From DATAUD01 sp035511075 (GTDB lineage Bacteria > Verrucomicrobiota > Verrucomicrobiia > Limisphaerales > Palsa-1400), in contig DATKFW010000093.1 of assembly GCA_035511075.1 (NCBI GenBank), positions 10,635 to 74,634 on the forward strand: a stretch of DNA of 64,000 nucleotides, written 5' to 3'. A program made the position numbers and the translations under genes. Numbering within the stretch: the stretch's first letter is position 1; the number at the start of each line of letters is the position of its first letter. This document shows positions 34,719 to 44,225 of this stretch, in pieces. The notes beneath the pieces were generated by a model that saw only the letters and a program-made list of their open reading frames with translations, was not told the origin of the DNA and made no database searches.

Positions 34719-37711
34719 TCAGGGCTTGATCGGCTCGCTGGCGCCCATGCCTGGTCCCAAGGTGATGGCGTTGGCGAAAATGCGCGAGGTGCCCAGCGCC
34801 GCGCCGCGGAATGTAGGGTCGGACGCGAAGAGAATCACTTGTCCCGCCCCCACCGACTCGCGGGTCACGTAGGCGGCGTTGGCCAGGCGATCGGCCGCCT
34901 CGGGCCAGAGCAAGCCGCTCATGCGCAGGCGCATTTCAAAGCCAGGCGGGGCAATCGTCCAGCCCGGAGCAGGCTTGGCGTCGTCCTTCTTTTTTTCCTT
35001 GGCGTCGCCGGCGCCGGGTGGGGCCGTCTCCGGCGGCTTGGGCGGCGCCGGGTTGAAGAAGCCGAGTCGCACCGGGGCCAGCACCGCGGGAGGAGCCAGC
35101 AAGATGGTCTGGCCGGTGTAAATCAGCGGCACGTACTCGCCACACCCGGCCGTCAACCAGCTTCGGTCATCCACCCGGCCTGCCATGAGCGCGCCTGCCG
35201 GCATGAAAATGGCGCGCCAGGCATCGCGGCGTTTGAGGTCGTCCTCTTTGTCTTTGTCGTCGCTCTCGCCGACCAGCAGGGGTAGATCACCTCTGTGGGT
35301 GGTGAAAAGGACCAGACCTTTGCGGGATCGGGGGTGGTCTGGCGGGCTTCCCATTCGCGGACGACGGCTTGGCGGTAGTCGTCCATTTTTCCCAGTACGT
35401 CGGGCAATTGTCGGGTGGCGCCAAGGCCGTTGGTTTCCCGGGCGAAAACTCCGGCGGAGGATCCGATGGCCACCAGGGTGCCCCCGGCGGTGACCCAATC
35501 TTTGAGCGGTTTAATGTCGTTGTTAAGGGAATCGGCATCCGCCCCATCCGGCAAGACAAGCACGTTGTAACGGCGCAAGTCAGTGTTCGGCAAGTTTTGG
35601 GTGTCGAGATAGGAAGCCCGCAGGCCAAGCACGTGGTCGATCTCGTACCAGGCTGCTCCGTAGCTGTACGGTTCAATCGGTTCCCGGCCAAAGACGGCGA
35701 TGCGCGGCGGCTTGAGGAGGACGAAATGTTCCCCACCAAGGTCCGGCAGATCGCCGGGCCCGTAGCCCGTTCGCACGCCGATGGCTGTCAAGTTCAGCTC
35801 GGCGCAAACGTTGCTCAAGACGCCCGTTAGTTGGGGCGCGAAATTCGCGTTGTCCTTGCGTTCGACGACTACGCTGCCACGCGCGAATTCGCGATTGTCA
35901 AACTCGAATGGCTTGTCTGCCACGCGCACCCAAACGCCGCGTTCCAGAAGCCGGCCGGCGGCGGCGACGGAGGCGTCGTCCGCGCCGTCGATGACGAAGG
36001 CCAGGCTGGTGTCGGAGTTGGTCATGGGGGCCTCCACTGGGGCGGGGATTGAAACGGGCTTGGGCTGTGCTTCGGATGGCAATCCCGCTGGGATGTCGAA
36101 GGTCTCGACGTCAAAAAGCATCGGCAGACTCCAGCCGGTGATGTCGTAGATGCGGCTCCGGCCGAAGCGGAGCAAATCGCGCCGCTCGTCGGTTAGGAAC
36201 TGCGGGACGGTATGTGGGTCGAACTCAAGCATGGCGTTGAGCAGCCGGGCCAGTGGCTGACGTACCGGGATCAAGAGCGTGCCAGCGGGGAATTTAATCT
36301 CCTTGAACTCGCGGCCAAGCCGGTCCTTGCCTTGGGCAGTAAAGGATTCCCCAGCCGAATAGACCTCGAACCCCTCCAGGTCCATCAGATCGAGAAAGCG
36401 CCGCTGGCGGGTGGCATTTGCCGATGGCAGGACGGCAAAAGTATGGGCCGGGATACTCGCGTCGGGTCCGGCGCATTGGCGCTTTTCGGCCAGGAAATCC
36501 GCCAGAACAGCTTGGCGATTCCTGGCCAGGAAGCCGAGGTTGGCCATCGAGCTGACCAGTTGCTTGTGAACGGCCTCACGGTAAGTTTCCAGCGTCCCGT
36601 CTTCCCGGCGCACGGCGTCGGTGCGAATGCCCGCCTGCTCATAGAGGTTGGCGACGGACCCGCGCAAGGCGGACCAGGACGAGGAATAACCGGGATACCA
36701 GTCATCGTTCCATTCACCGTTGTAATAGCGCCAACCCCGGGCGTCGAAGGTGGCGGCCAGGTCCTTGGCGAATTCCACCTCCCACTTCCGGACGTTGCCG
36801 GGTTGATTGAGGTTGATGGCTTCGCGAGCAGGGAGGAAGAGAAATGTGCCCTGTGACTCCATCTCGTGGCTTTCCATGAAGTAATGAGGGTTCCACTCGT
36901 TGACCGCGCGGAGCCGGCCGCGCGTCTCCGGCTGGGTGGCGAAGATCCAATCGCGGTTCATGTCAAACAAGTAGTGGTTCATCCGCCCGGAGGGCCACAC
37001 TCCGGTGTGGAGCAACGATTGATCGTCCACGCTGGGCTGCACGGTCCGGTATTGCGCCAGCATGGCCAGGAATCGATCGCGCCCGTCCGGATTCATTAAC
37101 GGGTCGATAATGACGACAAGTTTGTCCAGCAAGTTCGTCACCACCGCGTCGGTGCCTGCGGCCAAGTGATAGGCGACGGCCATCGCGGCGTCGGAGCCGG
37201 ACATCTCATCGCCGTGGATGACGTAGGCCATCCAGGCGACTGCCGGAAGAGTCGCGGCCAGGCGGTCGCCCTCTTCTTTGGAAACTTTGCGCGGGTCGGC
37301 AAGCTTGGCCAGACTGGCCTTGAGGCTGTCGAGGCGACTGATGTTGGCCTCGGAGGCGATGACCATATAGTAGAGGGTGCGTCCTTCGTGCGTCTTGCCG
37401 TAATCAAATAGCTTGCATCGCGGACTGCTGGCCGCAAGGGCCTTGAAGACGGCCTCAATTTCCGCGTGCGTGGCGGGTTTGGAACCCACCGGAAAACCCA
37501 GCACGCTGTCAGGGGTGGGCACGCCCGGGTTGTATTTGGCATTGGGAAAGAACGGCTCTTCGTAAGCCAAACCGGGCACGGGACTGGGCTGGGGCGCCGA
37601 CAGGTCCTGCGCGTGGGCCGGCACCACGAGCAGCAAGGCCGACGCGAGAGTCGCGAGCAACTGCCCAGATTTGGATGCGCGAAACCAGCGGCTTCGGAAG
37701 CGAAGGATCAT
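34719..37711 (-). pseudogene. M14-family zinc carboxypeptidase gene with a -1 frameshift
   Basis: Two overlapping frames together encode one ~997-residue exported peptidase. From the ATG at 37711 (the frame opens at 37816) come a signal peptide ending 'VVPAHAQ' and an M14 domain with the zinc motif HGDE (H201 and E204 counted from 37816), 'IIDPLMNPDGRDRF', 'DMNRDW' and 'HYFMESHEM'. A long C-terminal region follows. At the C run 35282-35279 the reading passes from 'TEVIYP' into nonsense, while the next frame continues 'LLVGESDDKDKEDDLKRRDAWRAIFMPAGALMAG' to 34719, with a plausible C-terminal domain. One extra C would restore the whole gene. It could be a true mutation, an assembly error in a homopolymer, or recoding. 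Confidence 0.8.
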
Positions 37712-37893
37712 ATTAGCTGGGACTTCCCATTTGGGGTTCTTGCCCACGAACAGCGTGAGGCTTTTTCGTGATATTCTTCCCTCGCAGCAAGTTTGCAAGT
37801 CCTTTTTCCAGTCCATTGTTTTTTTTATGGCACCGGTGGTGTTTCGTTGCCTTTCTTGGCTCCAACGTGTTCACAATCTCCCAAAGGGTGGTT

Positions 37894-37914
37894 AGCCCCG
37901 TTTAGGGGCTTTTC
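37894..37914. terminator. GC hairpin downstream of the DoxX-like gene
   Basis: AGCCCC and GGGGCT arms (37894-37899 and 37905-37910) with a 5-base loop. Read on the plus strand it is followed by TTT, but the only gene ending here is the minus-strand DoxX-like gene, whose stop is 12 bases away. It may serve as a hairpin-only terminator for that gene. Confidence 0.4.
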
Positions 37915-37921
37915 AATTTCT

Positions 37922-39241
37922 TTAAGGAAATCCGTTTATCCACCGCAGTTTGCTCCGGATGAGCGGTAACTTCGTTTCATCGAAGCGTTTCAAAGTAACG
38001 GCGACCGAAGCGCCAGCCCATGAGCCGTGCAACAGCAGCTTTTCCGCGCCGATGCGGGAGCAGTCAAAGAAGTTCGTCTCCTTTCCCTCATTTGCCAACA
38101 GGGTCAGCTTCGAGCCCGTTGCGTCGCTCTCAGTATCATGCCGATGCCAGGAATCGTCCATTAACTTGATCCGGGTTTCCGATGGCGACGAGAAGATCAC
38201 TTCGGCCCAACGATTGGTATCGGTGGTCAAGGGCGGCAACACTTGGCCATTCCGTGTGAACTCTTCAACCTTGTAAATGCCATAGAGCGGAGAGCGGGCG
38301 TTGAGCTCCGCGCGGTATTTCGCTGCAAGGAACGTGGCCGGGACCACGGAGTAAGCAATTACCAGGAATTTCACTACAGGGCCCAGTTTGCTCATCCATG
38401 TTGGCTGGCCCGGCCCTATCAAGCTCGCCGCCGGCACCGGGATATTCAGCAGCAACACGTTGGTCAATCGTCGTAAGTCGGGCCAGAGAACAGTGAGCGT
38501 CGCCGCAAGCATCCACAGCACGTCGAGCTTTTCCGGCACGTCATAGGAAATGTCGAGCATGAACACGTTCACGAGGGCGCCCCCGGTTATCAGCGCGCCC
38601 AAAGTGGTGGTACGACGAAAAAACAGCGCCACGCCACCCACGACCTCGACTGCGCCGGCGAAGATCGTGTAAGTGCTGGAATATCCCATGAAAGTCCACA
38701 GAACACCCATGGGGTGGAAATCACCATACGGTGCGCGCAGAACGTTCAACCTCGGGAAGCTAAATTGCACCAGGAGCACCTTGAAAATCCCATACCACAA
38801 CATCTTGTACCCGAGGGCATAGCGTAGCGCAACTCTGAGCCCATCGAACAGCCGGGCGTACGAAGCAGGCTCCCGCGATGCCAGAGTCCAAACCATGACT
38901 GCCAGGACCGCCAACATCGTGATCGCGAACAACTGCACATGGCCGTAAATACCATCCGCATTGCCATCCGGCTCGTAAGCCAAGTGACGCTGCACCCGCA
39001 GGACGTGATGGCCTGTCCACACGATGACGGGAGCCCAAAGCCTCGCGCACAGGCCTTGAACCATGGCCGCGGCTGGGTTGATCTCCGCATCCGATTCGGC
39101 GTTGGTTACGAGCACACGGGTGAAAAGGCAGAGGACGAAAAGCGAAAACACAAATCTGAAAGCGACTCGCTTCCCCGCGCCCCAGCCGGGGTCTGGGGTA
39201 GGGTCGCTTGCTTGCGTCGCGTTCGTTAATTCGATCGGCAC
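37922..39241 (-). CDS. DoxX/HTTM-like multi-spanning membrane protein
   Basis: 439 residues from a GTG at 39241. About seven to eight hydrophobic helices cover residues ~28-300. Recognisable stretches are 'YALGYKMLWYGIFKVLLVQF', 'GDFHPMGVLWTFMGYSSTYTIFAGAVEVVGGVALFFRRTTTLGALITGGALVNVFMLDISYDVPEKL', which resemble DoxX-type proteins. The last ~120 residues are soluble, beta-rich ('LYGIYKVEEFTRNGQVLPPLTTDTNRW...' to 'RSKLRWINGFP'). Family members are poorly characterised. A promoter with good -35/-10 spacing lies upstream. Whether the C-terminal domain is periplasmic is not clear from sequence. Confidence 0.65.
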   Translation of the reverse strand: MPIELTNATQASDPTPDPGWGAGKRVAFRFVFSLFVLCLFTRVLVTNAESDAEINPAAAMVQGLCARLWAPVIVWTGHHVLRVQRHLAYEPDGNADGIYGHVQLFAITMLAVLAVMVWTLASREPASYARLFDGLRVALRYALGYKMLWYGIFKVLLVQFSFPRLNVLRAPYGDFHPMGVLWTFMGYSSTYTIFAGAVEVVGGVALFFRRTTTLGALITGGALVNVFMLDISYDVPEKLDVLWMLAATLTVLWPDLRRLTNVLLLNIPVPAASLIGPGQPTWMSKLGPVVKFLVIAYSVVPATFLAAKYRAELNARSPLYGIYKVEEFTRNGQVLPPLTTDTNRWAEVIFSSPSETRIKLMDDSWHRHDTESDATGSKLTLLANEGKETNFFDCSRIGAEKLLLHGSWAGASVAVTLKRFDETKLPLIRSKLRWINGFP

Positions 39242-39311
39242 AATTATCTTAGGTTACCAATGTGGCAAATGCGTTGGCTTTGCCGGATACAATCGTGCTT
39301 GCGTCAGCGAT

Positions 39312-39340
39312 TATATAGGCCCGGCGTAGGTGTTTGGCAA
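39312..39340 (-). promoter_or_regulatory. Promoter for the DoxX-like gene
   Basis: On the minus strand, -35 TTGCCA (39340-39335), a 17-bp spacer, and -10 TATATA (39317-39312), with an overlapping TATAAT two bases on. The predicted start near 39305 gives a leader of ~64 bases to the GTG at 39241. Confidence 0.55.
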
Positions 39341-39460
39341 ACGGTTAAGATATCACCGTAAAACGAGCAGAACCGGAAAGCGATCCATTCAGCTCGCCGG
39401 TCCTGTGGTCGATGGTCTCGCCTGGGTGAGGGCGTCCGATTTGTGCAGGGAAAGAGTAAA

Positions 39461-41104
39461 TCAATTCTGTGTTGAGCGTTTCAGCATTTTTCGCCGCCAC
39501 CCATACCAAACCAGCATCTGTAAAAGCACCGGCGCGAAGCAGACTGTCAAAAACAAGTTGCGGGGCCCTGCCTGGGTCAAATCGAGCCAGGGATAGCGCA
39601 TGAAAAATTCCCGCGCCACGGGGTCGTTGACATGGTTCGCCAACGCCCCGCCCCCGAGGGCAAGTTCGTGCGCAACGGCGATGCCGCCCAGCGCCGCGTG
39701 CCAGCCAAGGGCAATGCCGCCGGATGCAATCATGCCGATGGCTGCGCCGCCCAACGCGATTCCGCCCACCGCAAATCCGCCAAAAGCAAGCAGGCCAAAA
39801 CCAAATCCGCCGAAGGAAATGATGCCCACGCTCGCGCCGCCCATGCTGACGCCGCCCACGGCAACAGCGCCGCTGGCAAAGAGAATTCCATACGCAATCT
39901 CGCCAAAGGCGATCCAGCCGACGGCGGGTTGTGCTCTTTGTCCCGGCGGCGTTCCGCCCCGGCAGTGAACCAGCGGCAGGCCCAACAGCGTTGCGCGGCT
40001 GCGATATTCCCACACCAAGGGCAAAGGCTCGGCGCGAAACAATTCGGGATGCAGTTGTCGTTCCTCGTCGCGCATCCGGGTGAACGCGCGACCAAATCGC
40101 CATGCGCTGACAGAAACAAACATTCCGTAGGCGAGCGTGATTGCCAATCCCAGGGCGATATAAAGCGCCGGATTATGTTTCCAGAGTGTCCCTGCTAAAA
40201 ATCCAAACAGCAGGAGCGAGGCGGTAAAAATCACGACCGCCGCGGTGATTATCTTGCTATATCGGATTGTAAAAGCGCGTTCGCGTGGCGTGCAGGTATT
40301 CTTCAGGCCTGTCCGCAAGCCAAAGTAACCGCAGACCACGCCGAGTGTAGGCCCGAGCAACACGCCAAGCACGGAAACAACTGTCGCGCCGTGTGCCATG
40401 GCGCCGCCTTTGGCAGCGGCAGTGGCAATCGAGGCGGCCTTCGCCGACGTTGCGAGCGTGATGGGGAGCGCCGCGAGCACCGCCAGTGTGAATGCCTGTC
40501 CGGGATTTGTCCGGCTTAGCGCGCCTTCGACAAACGCGAGCACTTGTTCCTGCAACAGTTTTCGTCCGCGCGACAGACGTTGCTTTACCGCATCTTCGGT
40601 TAAATCCAAATTAACGGCGACCGTCTCGATGGATTGGTGCTCCCGATAGAACAGGACGAGCGGCTCGCGATAGATGTCTGGGATGCGTTCGAGCGAACGC
40701 CAAAGAATGGCGGTTTCCTCGTTCGTGATGGCTTGAGCAGAGGGCGGCGCTTCCGGCGACACTGATGCATCCATTGCTTCCATCGGCTCGGCAATGTGAA
40801 CCGGCTCCCGGACTTGTCGCCGAAACTGGTTGGCGATCCGAAACCGGACGATGGTGCATATCCAGCTCCGCAACTTCGTCGGCTCGCGCAATTGCGCAAG
40901 GTCTTTCCAGGCGGCCACGAACGTTTCCTGGGCCAGATCTTCGCTTTTGCTCACGCTGCCCGTCGCACAATAGGCCAGCGAGCAGATGAGGGTTTGATAC
41001 CGTTCGACGATCTCTCGAAAGGCGTCATGGTTCCCCGCGAGACTTGAGGCCACCAATTCGGCGTCACTTTGTTGTGCCACGTTCATTGCTTCGGTTTTCA
41101 TCAT
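39461..41104 (-). CDS. ECF sigma factor fused to a membrane and glycine-repeat domain
   Basis: 547 residues from the ATG at 41104 (AGG 6 bases upstream; the frame opens at 41209). Residues ~15-90 are sigma region 2 ('AFREIVERYQTLICSLAYCATGSVSKSEDLAQETFVAAWKDL') and ~135-195 region 4 ('LERIPDIYREPLVLFYREHQSIETVAVNLDLTEDAVKQRLSRGRKLL'). Instead of ending there, the chain continues with about four hydrophobic helices (~205-340), then 'WEYRSRATLLGLPLVHC' and a Gly/Ala repeat (~394-485) in which GG recurs every 5-10 residues, then a last helix ('NLFLTVCFAPVLLQMLVWYGW') and a basic tail. This predicts a membrane-tethered sigma factor, possibly self-inhibited. No separate anti-sigma gene is adjacent. 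Confidence 0.85.
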   Translation of the reverse strand: MMKTEAMNVAQQSDAELVASSLAGNHDAFREIVERYQTLICSLAYCATGSVSKSEDLAQETFVAAWKDLAQLREPTKLRSWICTIVRFRIANQFRRQVREPVHIAEPMEAMDASVSPEAPPSAQAITNEETAILWRSLERIPDIYREPLVLFYREHQSIETVAVNLDLTEDAVKQRLSRGRKLLQEQVLAFVEGALSRTNPGQAFTLAVLAALPITLATSAKAASIATAAAKGGAMAHGATVVSVLGVLLGPTLGVVCGYFGLRTGLKNTCTPRERAFTIRYSKIITAAVVIFTASLLLFGFLAGTLWKHNPALYIALGLAITLAYGMFVSVSAWRFGRAFTRMRDEERQLHPELFRAEPLPLVWEYRSRATLLGLPLVHCRGGTPPGQRAQPAVGWIAFGEIAYGILFASGAVAVGGVSMGGASVGIISFGGFGFGLLAFGGFAVGGIALGGAAIGMIASGGIALGWHAALGGIAVAHELALGGGALANHVNDPVAREFFMRYPWLDLTQAGPRNLFLTVCFAPVLLQMLVWYGWRRKMLKRSTQN

Positions 41105-41197
41105 ATTGACCTGTAAGCACCGGGAAAAGACAAGAGGTGACAAGAAATCGCACCCGGACGTGATTACGGAGTGGTAATTATGCCGGGTTGAACAACG

Positions 41198-41236
41198 AAA
41201 AAGGGGCAATTCCTCAATGTTTTGAAGAATCGCCCC
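41198..41236 (-). terminator. Strong rho-independent terminator
   Basis: Read on the minus strand: a 13-bp stem (41236-41224 paired with 41215-41203, two G-T wobbles, starting GGGGC and ending GCCCC), an 8-base loop, then TTTTT at 41202-41198. It lies ~95 bases upstream of the sigma-factor ATG and ~170 bases downstream of the hicB fragment on the same strand. It either ended the vanished hicBA transcript or acts as an attenuator in the sigma-factor leader. Confidence 0.75.
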
Positions 41237-41280
41237 GTGTGCACGGCATTATCAAGTGCTACAGAAAATATCCCTTATGC

Positions 41281-41325
41281 CGCCAGGAAAACTCGGAGGC
41301 GACCTCCTCCGTCCATTCCCGCCAG
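41281..41325 (+). repeat. Short dispersed repeat, copy 1
   Basis: 45 bases aligning with 44226-44271: shared core CTCGGAGGCGACC and ending CCATTCCCGC, about 38 matching bases. Both copies lie near hicB sequences in the same strand orientation. Origin unknown. Confidence 0.55.
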
Positions 41326-41406
41326 TTAGAGCGTGTTTTCAAAACAGATCGGGAAACGTTGCAAGCGTTCATCCGTGTAATCCGTGGTACTTAGCTTCAT
41401 CGACGG

Positions 41407-41451
41407 CGGAAAGCTTCCTCGCGTTCGGTTTCCAACAGGAGTTGGACAGCC
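41407..41451 (-). pseudogene. hicB 3'-part relic
   Basis: 45 bases that match 43975-44019, inside the intact hicB, at 43 positions. On the minus strand it still encodes AVQLLLETEREEAFR, the same peptide as in the intact antitoxin, followed by two Arg codons and TGA. An in-frame stop lies five codons upstream. The near identity suggests a recent copy or recombination event rather than ancient decay. Confidence 0.7.
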
Positions 41452-41785
41452 CGAGCGCGTCAGTGGACCGGCGATAGTGGCCCAAACACCTCTTTGCCGG
41501 TGACCGACTCAAGCCAGCGTCAGACGAGGCCGTAAATGTCAAGTAAAGGGCCATAAAACGCACTGAAACTGCGGCATGTCTGCCATCTGTGAAACTTATG
41601 CAAGGTGATGCCACCACACCTAACGGCCCGGAAGATGTTGAAGGAGAACGGTCGAAAACTCCCCTGCGGCTTGCCACCTAAACTTGTTTAATACTCTAAT
41701 AACTGTCCAGGGCGAACAGGAAAGGCAGTATTGGGACTTGCCCTCGAATGGCGAAGGGGCCATGCTTTGTTCCACACGAGGTAAA

Positions 41786-43561
41786 ATGAAAAAGTCAATA
41801 ACCGGGGTGGTTGCGCTCTTGGCGGGGGCCCTCGCGGTTCACTCTCAGGGAACCGTTTCCTTTGCGAATTACGGTGCTCTTGCGCCGTATATCTATGTTT
41901 CCTTGGGTGGCGTTAATGTCGGCGGACCAGCCACGGGTTTAGGAATTGGCAATGGCAATGACTGGACTGTAGCGCTTTATGGAATTGGTGGACCGGACGA
42001 GGCGGCGAGCTCTCTGTTTCCACTTGTGAACGCGGGAGGCCAGCCTGTAACAGCGACGTTAGCAGATGGCGATATTGACGATGCTCCAGGCACCTGGTAT
42101 TCGACGGAGACCGCTGAGGTTCCTTACACTATTGGGAGCGGCTCGTCTGCGACGGTGCAAATTCGCGCATGGTACAACGGCGGTGGGGCCTATACCACTT
42201 ACAACGCAGCGGTTGCTGCCGGTGCTGCGACTGGGGTGTCGGCCACTGCCAATATAATTACTGGAGGGCCGACTAGGGGTGGCTTTGTATCCACTGCAAT
42301 CCTGCCCAGCGGAACCGGGGCTGGCCAATTGGGGAACATAATATTGTCAGGCCTCTTAATCTTTGATGGATACGGAATCGAAGTCAATTCCAACAACACC
42401 GTTACCATCACCGGTTATACCGGAACTGGCGGCGCGTTGAACATTCCAACCAATATCAATGGTTACCTGGTTACAAGCATTGCAGGATATGCGTTTGACG
42501 AGGACCAAGGTAATACAAGCCCAACAAGTATTACGATTCCCGACACCGTCACCAGCATCCAGAATGCTGCGTTCCAGCAGGCCTACACTCTGACAGCCCT
42601 CATGATTGGTAGTGGAGTGACCAATATTGGAAGCGCTCTCTTCTTGGCGTGCTTCGAACTGACCTCGATTACGGTGGATTCACTAAACCCGTTCTATTGT
42701 AGTGTAAACGGGGTGTTATTTAACAACAGCCAAACCGTCCTTATTGCATATCCTCCAGCTGGAAACGCCGGAAGCTACACGATTCCCGGAAGCGTCACGA
42801 GCATTGGAGCCGGTGCGTTCGAGTATTGTGGAAGCCAGTTTTCCGGCGGCCTGCAGAGCGTCACGATTCCCAGCGGCCTCACTAATATCGGAAACTATGC
42901 GTTCTATGCGACCGGATTGACTAACGTGACGATTCCCAACAGCGTGGTTAACATGGGCGGCTTTGCCTTCTACGGTTGTGGCAACTTGACCAATGCCTCA
43001 ATCGGCAATAGCGTCACCAGCATCGGAGATTATGCGTTCGAGGCGTGTCCCTTAACTAGCATCGCGATTCCACATAGCGTCACCAACATCGGAATGAATG
43101 CGTTCGCTCTTTGCGGAAGCCTATCCAACATCGTGATCCCCGGTAGCGTCACCAGCTTGGGAGAAAATGCGTTTTATAACTGCTCAAAGCTCAGCGGAAT
43201 CTTTTGCGAAGGTAACGCTCCCACGGCTGATTCGAGCGCGTTCATGTATGACAACGCGGTAGTCTATTACTTGCCGAGCACTACCGGCTGGAGTGAATTT
43301 TCCAGCAACACAGGTTGTTCGACTGTCTTGTGGCAGCCTCGAATCGAATTGGTGTCTACTTTCGGCGCGCAAAGCAACACGTTCGGATTCAATGTTTCCT
43401 GGGCGGACAATCGCTCGGCAATCGTGGAAGCCTGCACAAATCTGGCTAATCCAATTTGGCAGCCGCTGCAAACCAACACTCTCAATGGGGGGTCGTTTTA
43501 TTTCATTGATCCTCAGCGGACGAACTATCCCGGACGCTTCTACCGTGTGAGCGGGCAATGA
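41786..43561 (+). CDS. BspA-like leucine-rich-repeat surface protein
   Basis: 591 residues from the ATG at 41786 (GAGG 5 bases upstream; the frame opens at 41684). Signal peptide 'MKKSITGVVALLAGALAVHS'. Residues ~20-200 form a beta domain seen in verrucomicrobial exported proteins ('GTVSFANYG...'). Residues ~215-490 hold about ten LRR_5 (BspA/Treponema type) repeats of 22-23 residues, consensus 'G.YAF..C..L.SI.IP.SVTNIG..AF'. The last ~70 residues are the C-terminal module 'FGFNVSWADNRSAIVEACTNLANPIWQPLQT' to 'GRFYRVSGQ'. Probably a surface adhesin. The gene looks more AT-rich than its neighbours and sits amid hicBA debris, suggesting acquisition. Confidence 0.88.
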   Translation: MKKSITGVVALLAGALAVHSQGTVSFANYGALAPYIYVSLGGVNVGGPATGLGIGNGNDWTVALYGIGGPDEAASSLFPLVNAGGQPVTATLADGDIDDAPGTWYSTETAEVPYTIGSGSSATVQIRAWYNGGGAYTTYNAAVAAGAATGVSATANIITGGPTRGGFVSTAILPSGTGAGQLGNIILSGLLIFDGYGIEVNSNNTVTITGYTGTGGALNIPTNINGYLVTSIAGYAFDEDQGNTSPTSITIPDTVTSIQNAAFQQAYTLTALMIGSGVTNIGSALFLACFELTSITVDSLNPFYCSVNGVLFNNSQTVLIAYPPAGNAGSYTIPGSVTSIGAGAFEYCGSQFSGGLQSVTIPSGLTNIGNYAFYATGLTNVTIPNSVVNMGGFAFYGCGNLTNASIGNSVTSIGDYAFEACPLTSIAIPHSVTNIGMNAFALCGSLSNIVIPGSVTSLGENAFYNCSKLSGIFCEGNAPTADSSAFMYDNAVVYYLPSTTGWSEFSSNTGCSTVLWQPRIELVSTFGAQSNTFGFNVSWADNRSAIVEACTNLANPIWQPLQTNTLNGGSFYFIDPQRTNYPGRFYRVSGQ

Positions 43562-43740
43562 GAACAGTTTTTGACAGAGCTGATACAAGATCCGATACTA
43601 CAAATGTTCCGTAGAAAACTTTCGTGGCGCATTGGCCTCGCCTAACCAGCACTCGCACCGTTGCGGACAGCTTGGGTTTATTGGCATCGCTAACCATCAA
43701 TAATCCGTTAGTACACGATGTGAGATTTTCGCCACGACGC

Positions 43741-43935
43741 TTAATTGCCAGGCGGAACCGGAACGGAAAGATTGCGGCAGATGGATCGTGCCAGATGCTT
43801 CTTGATTTCGTTGTGTCGGGGAATGGACTCTTTGCGGCCAGTTTGCGGATTGCTCCAAATCGAATGGCTGCCGCCTTCTCGCACTGGCAGACAACCGTGT
43901 TCCTGTAGGTGGCCGAGCAACGCCCGGCGTTTCAT
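43741..43935 (-). CDS. hicA: HicA-type mRNA interferase toxin
   Basis: 64 residues. The dsRBD-like HicA fold is recognisable: 'MKRRALLGHLQEHGCLPVREGGSHSIWSNPQTGRKESIPRHNEIKKHLARSICRNL'. The catalytic His is in GGSHSIW and the second motif is PRHNEIK. The start overlaps the hicB stop (ATGA), so the order is antitoxin then toxin. HicA cleaves mRNA and tmRNA when HicB is lost. Its 3' end is duplicated as a relic at 32680-32755. Confidence 0.9.
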   Translation of the reverse strand: MKRRALLGHLQEHGCLPVREGGSHSIWSNPQTGRKESIPRHNEIKKHLARSICRNLSVPVPPGN

Positions 43936-44150
43936 ACTACCAAAAGTTCCACCGCCTCTGCTTGGGGGTCCAACCGGAAGGCTTCCTCGCGTTCGGTTTC
44001 CAACAGAAGTTGGACAGCCTGTCCGAGGTTGCGCAGGCAGTCATCCTTGGTCTCGCCTTGTCCGTTGGCCCCAGGCACTTCCAAACAGGTCGCCCAAAAA
44101 CCGCCCTCCGTTACTTCGCCTTGATGAATGATCGCGGTGAATTGCTTCAT
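43932..44150 (-). CDS. hicB: HicB-family antitoxin
   Basis: 72 residues from the ATG at 44150; an upstream TTG at 44174 is less likely. The partial RNase-H-like HicB fold is clear: 'MKQFTAIIHQGEVTEGGFWATCLEVPGANGQGETKDDCLRNLGQAVQLLLETERE'. There is no C-terminal DNA-binding domain (the chain ends 'AEAVELLVV'), which is the short HicB form, so autoregulation must use another element. It neutralises HicA encoded downstream with a 4-base overlap. A 45-bp near-identical fragment lies at 41407-41451. Confidence 0.88.
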   Translation of the reverse strand: MKQFTAIIHQGEVTEGGFWATCLEVPGANGQGETKDDCLRNLGQAVQLLLETEREEAFRLDPQAEAVELLVV

Positions 44151-44225
44151 GGTGATATTTTGGACTCTTTCCAATCTGTTTTCAAGTCAATCATGAAATC
44201 ACGGCTTTCTCGCCACGTTTACCGC

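Larger units (their letters stand above)
41105..41785. other. Gene-free stretch with toxin-antitoxin debris
   Basis: About 680 bases between the divergent sigma-factor and LRR-protein genes. It contains a strong minus-strand terminator (41198-41236), one copy of a short dispersed repeat (41281-41325) and a 45-bp hicB fragment (41407-41451). The rest, including 41452-41680, shows no coding signal; the short open frames there have no family features. Confidence 0.6.

Noticed and set aside
39341..39460. Possible gene tail between the DoxX-like and sigma-factor genes
   Set aside because: Peptides such as ELNGSLSGSARFTVIS appear in one frame, but there is no recognisable domain or start.
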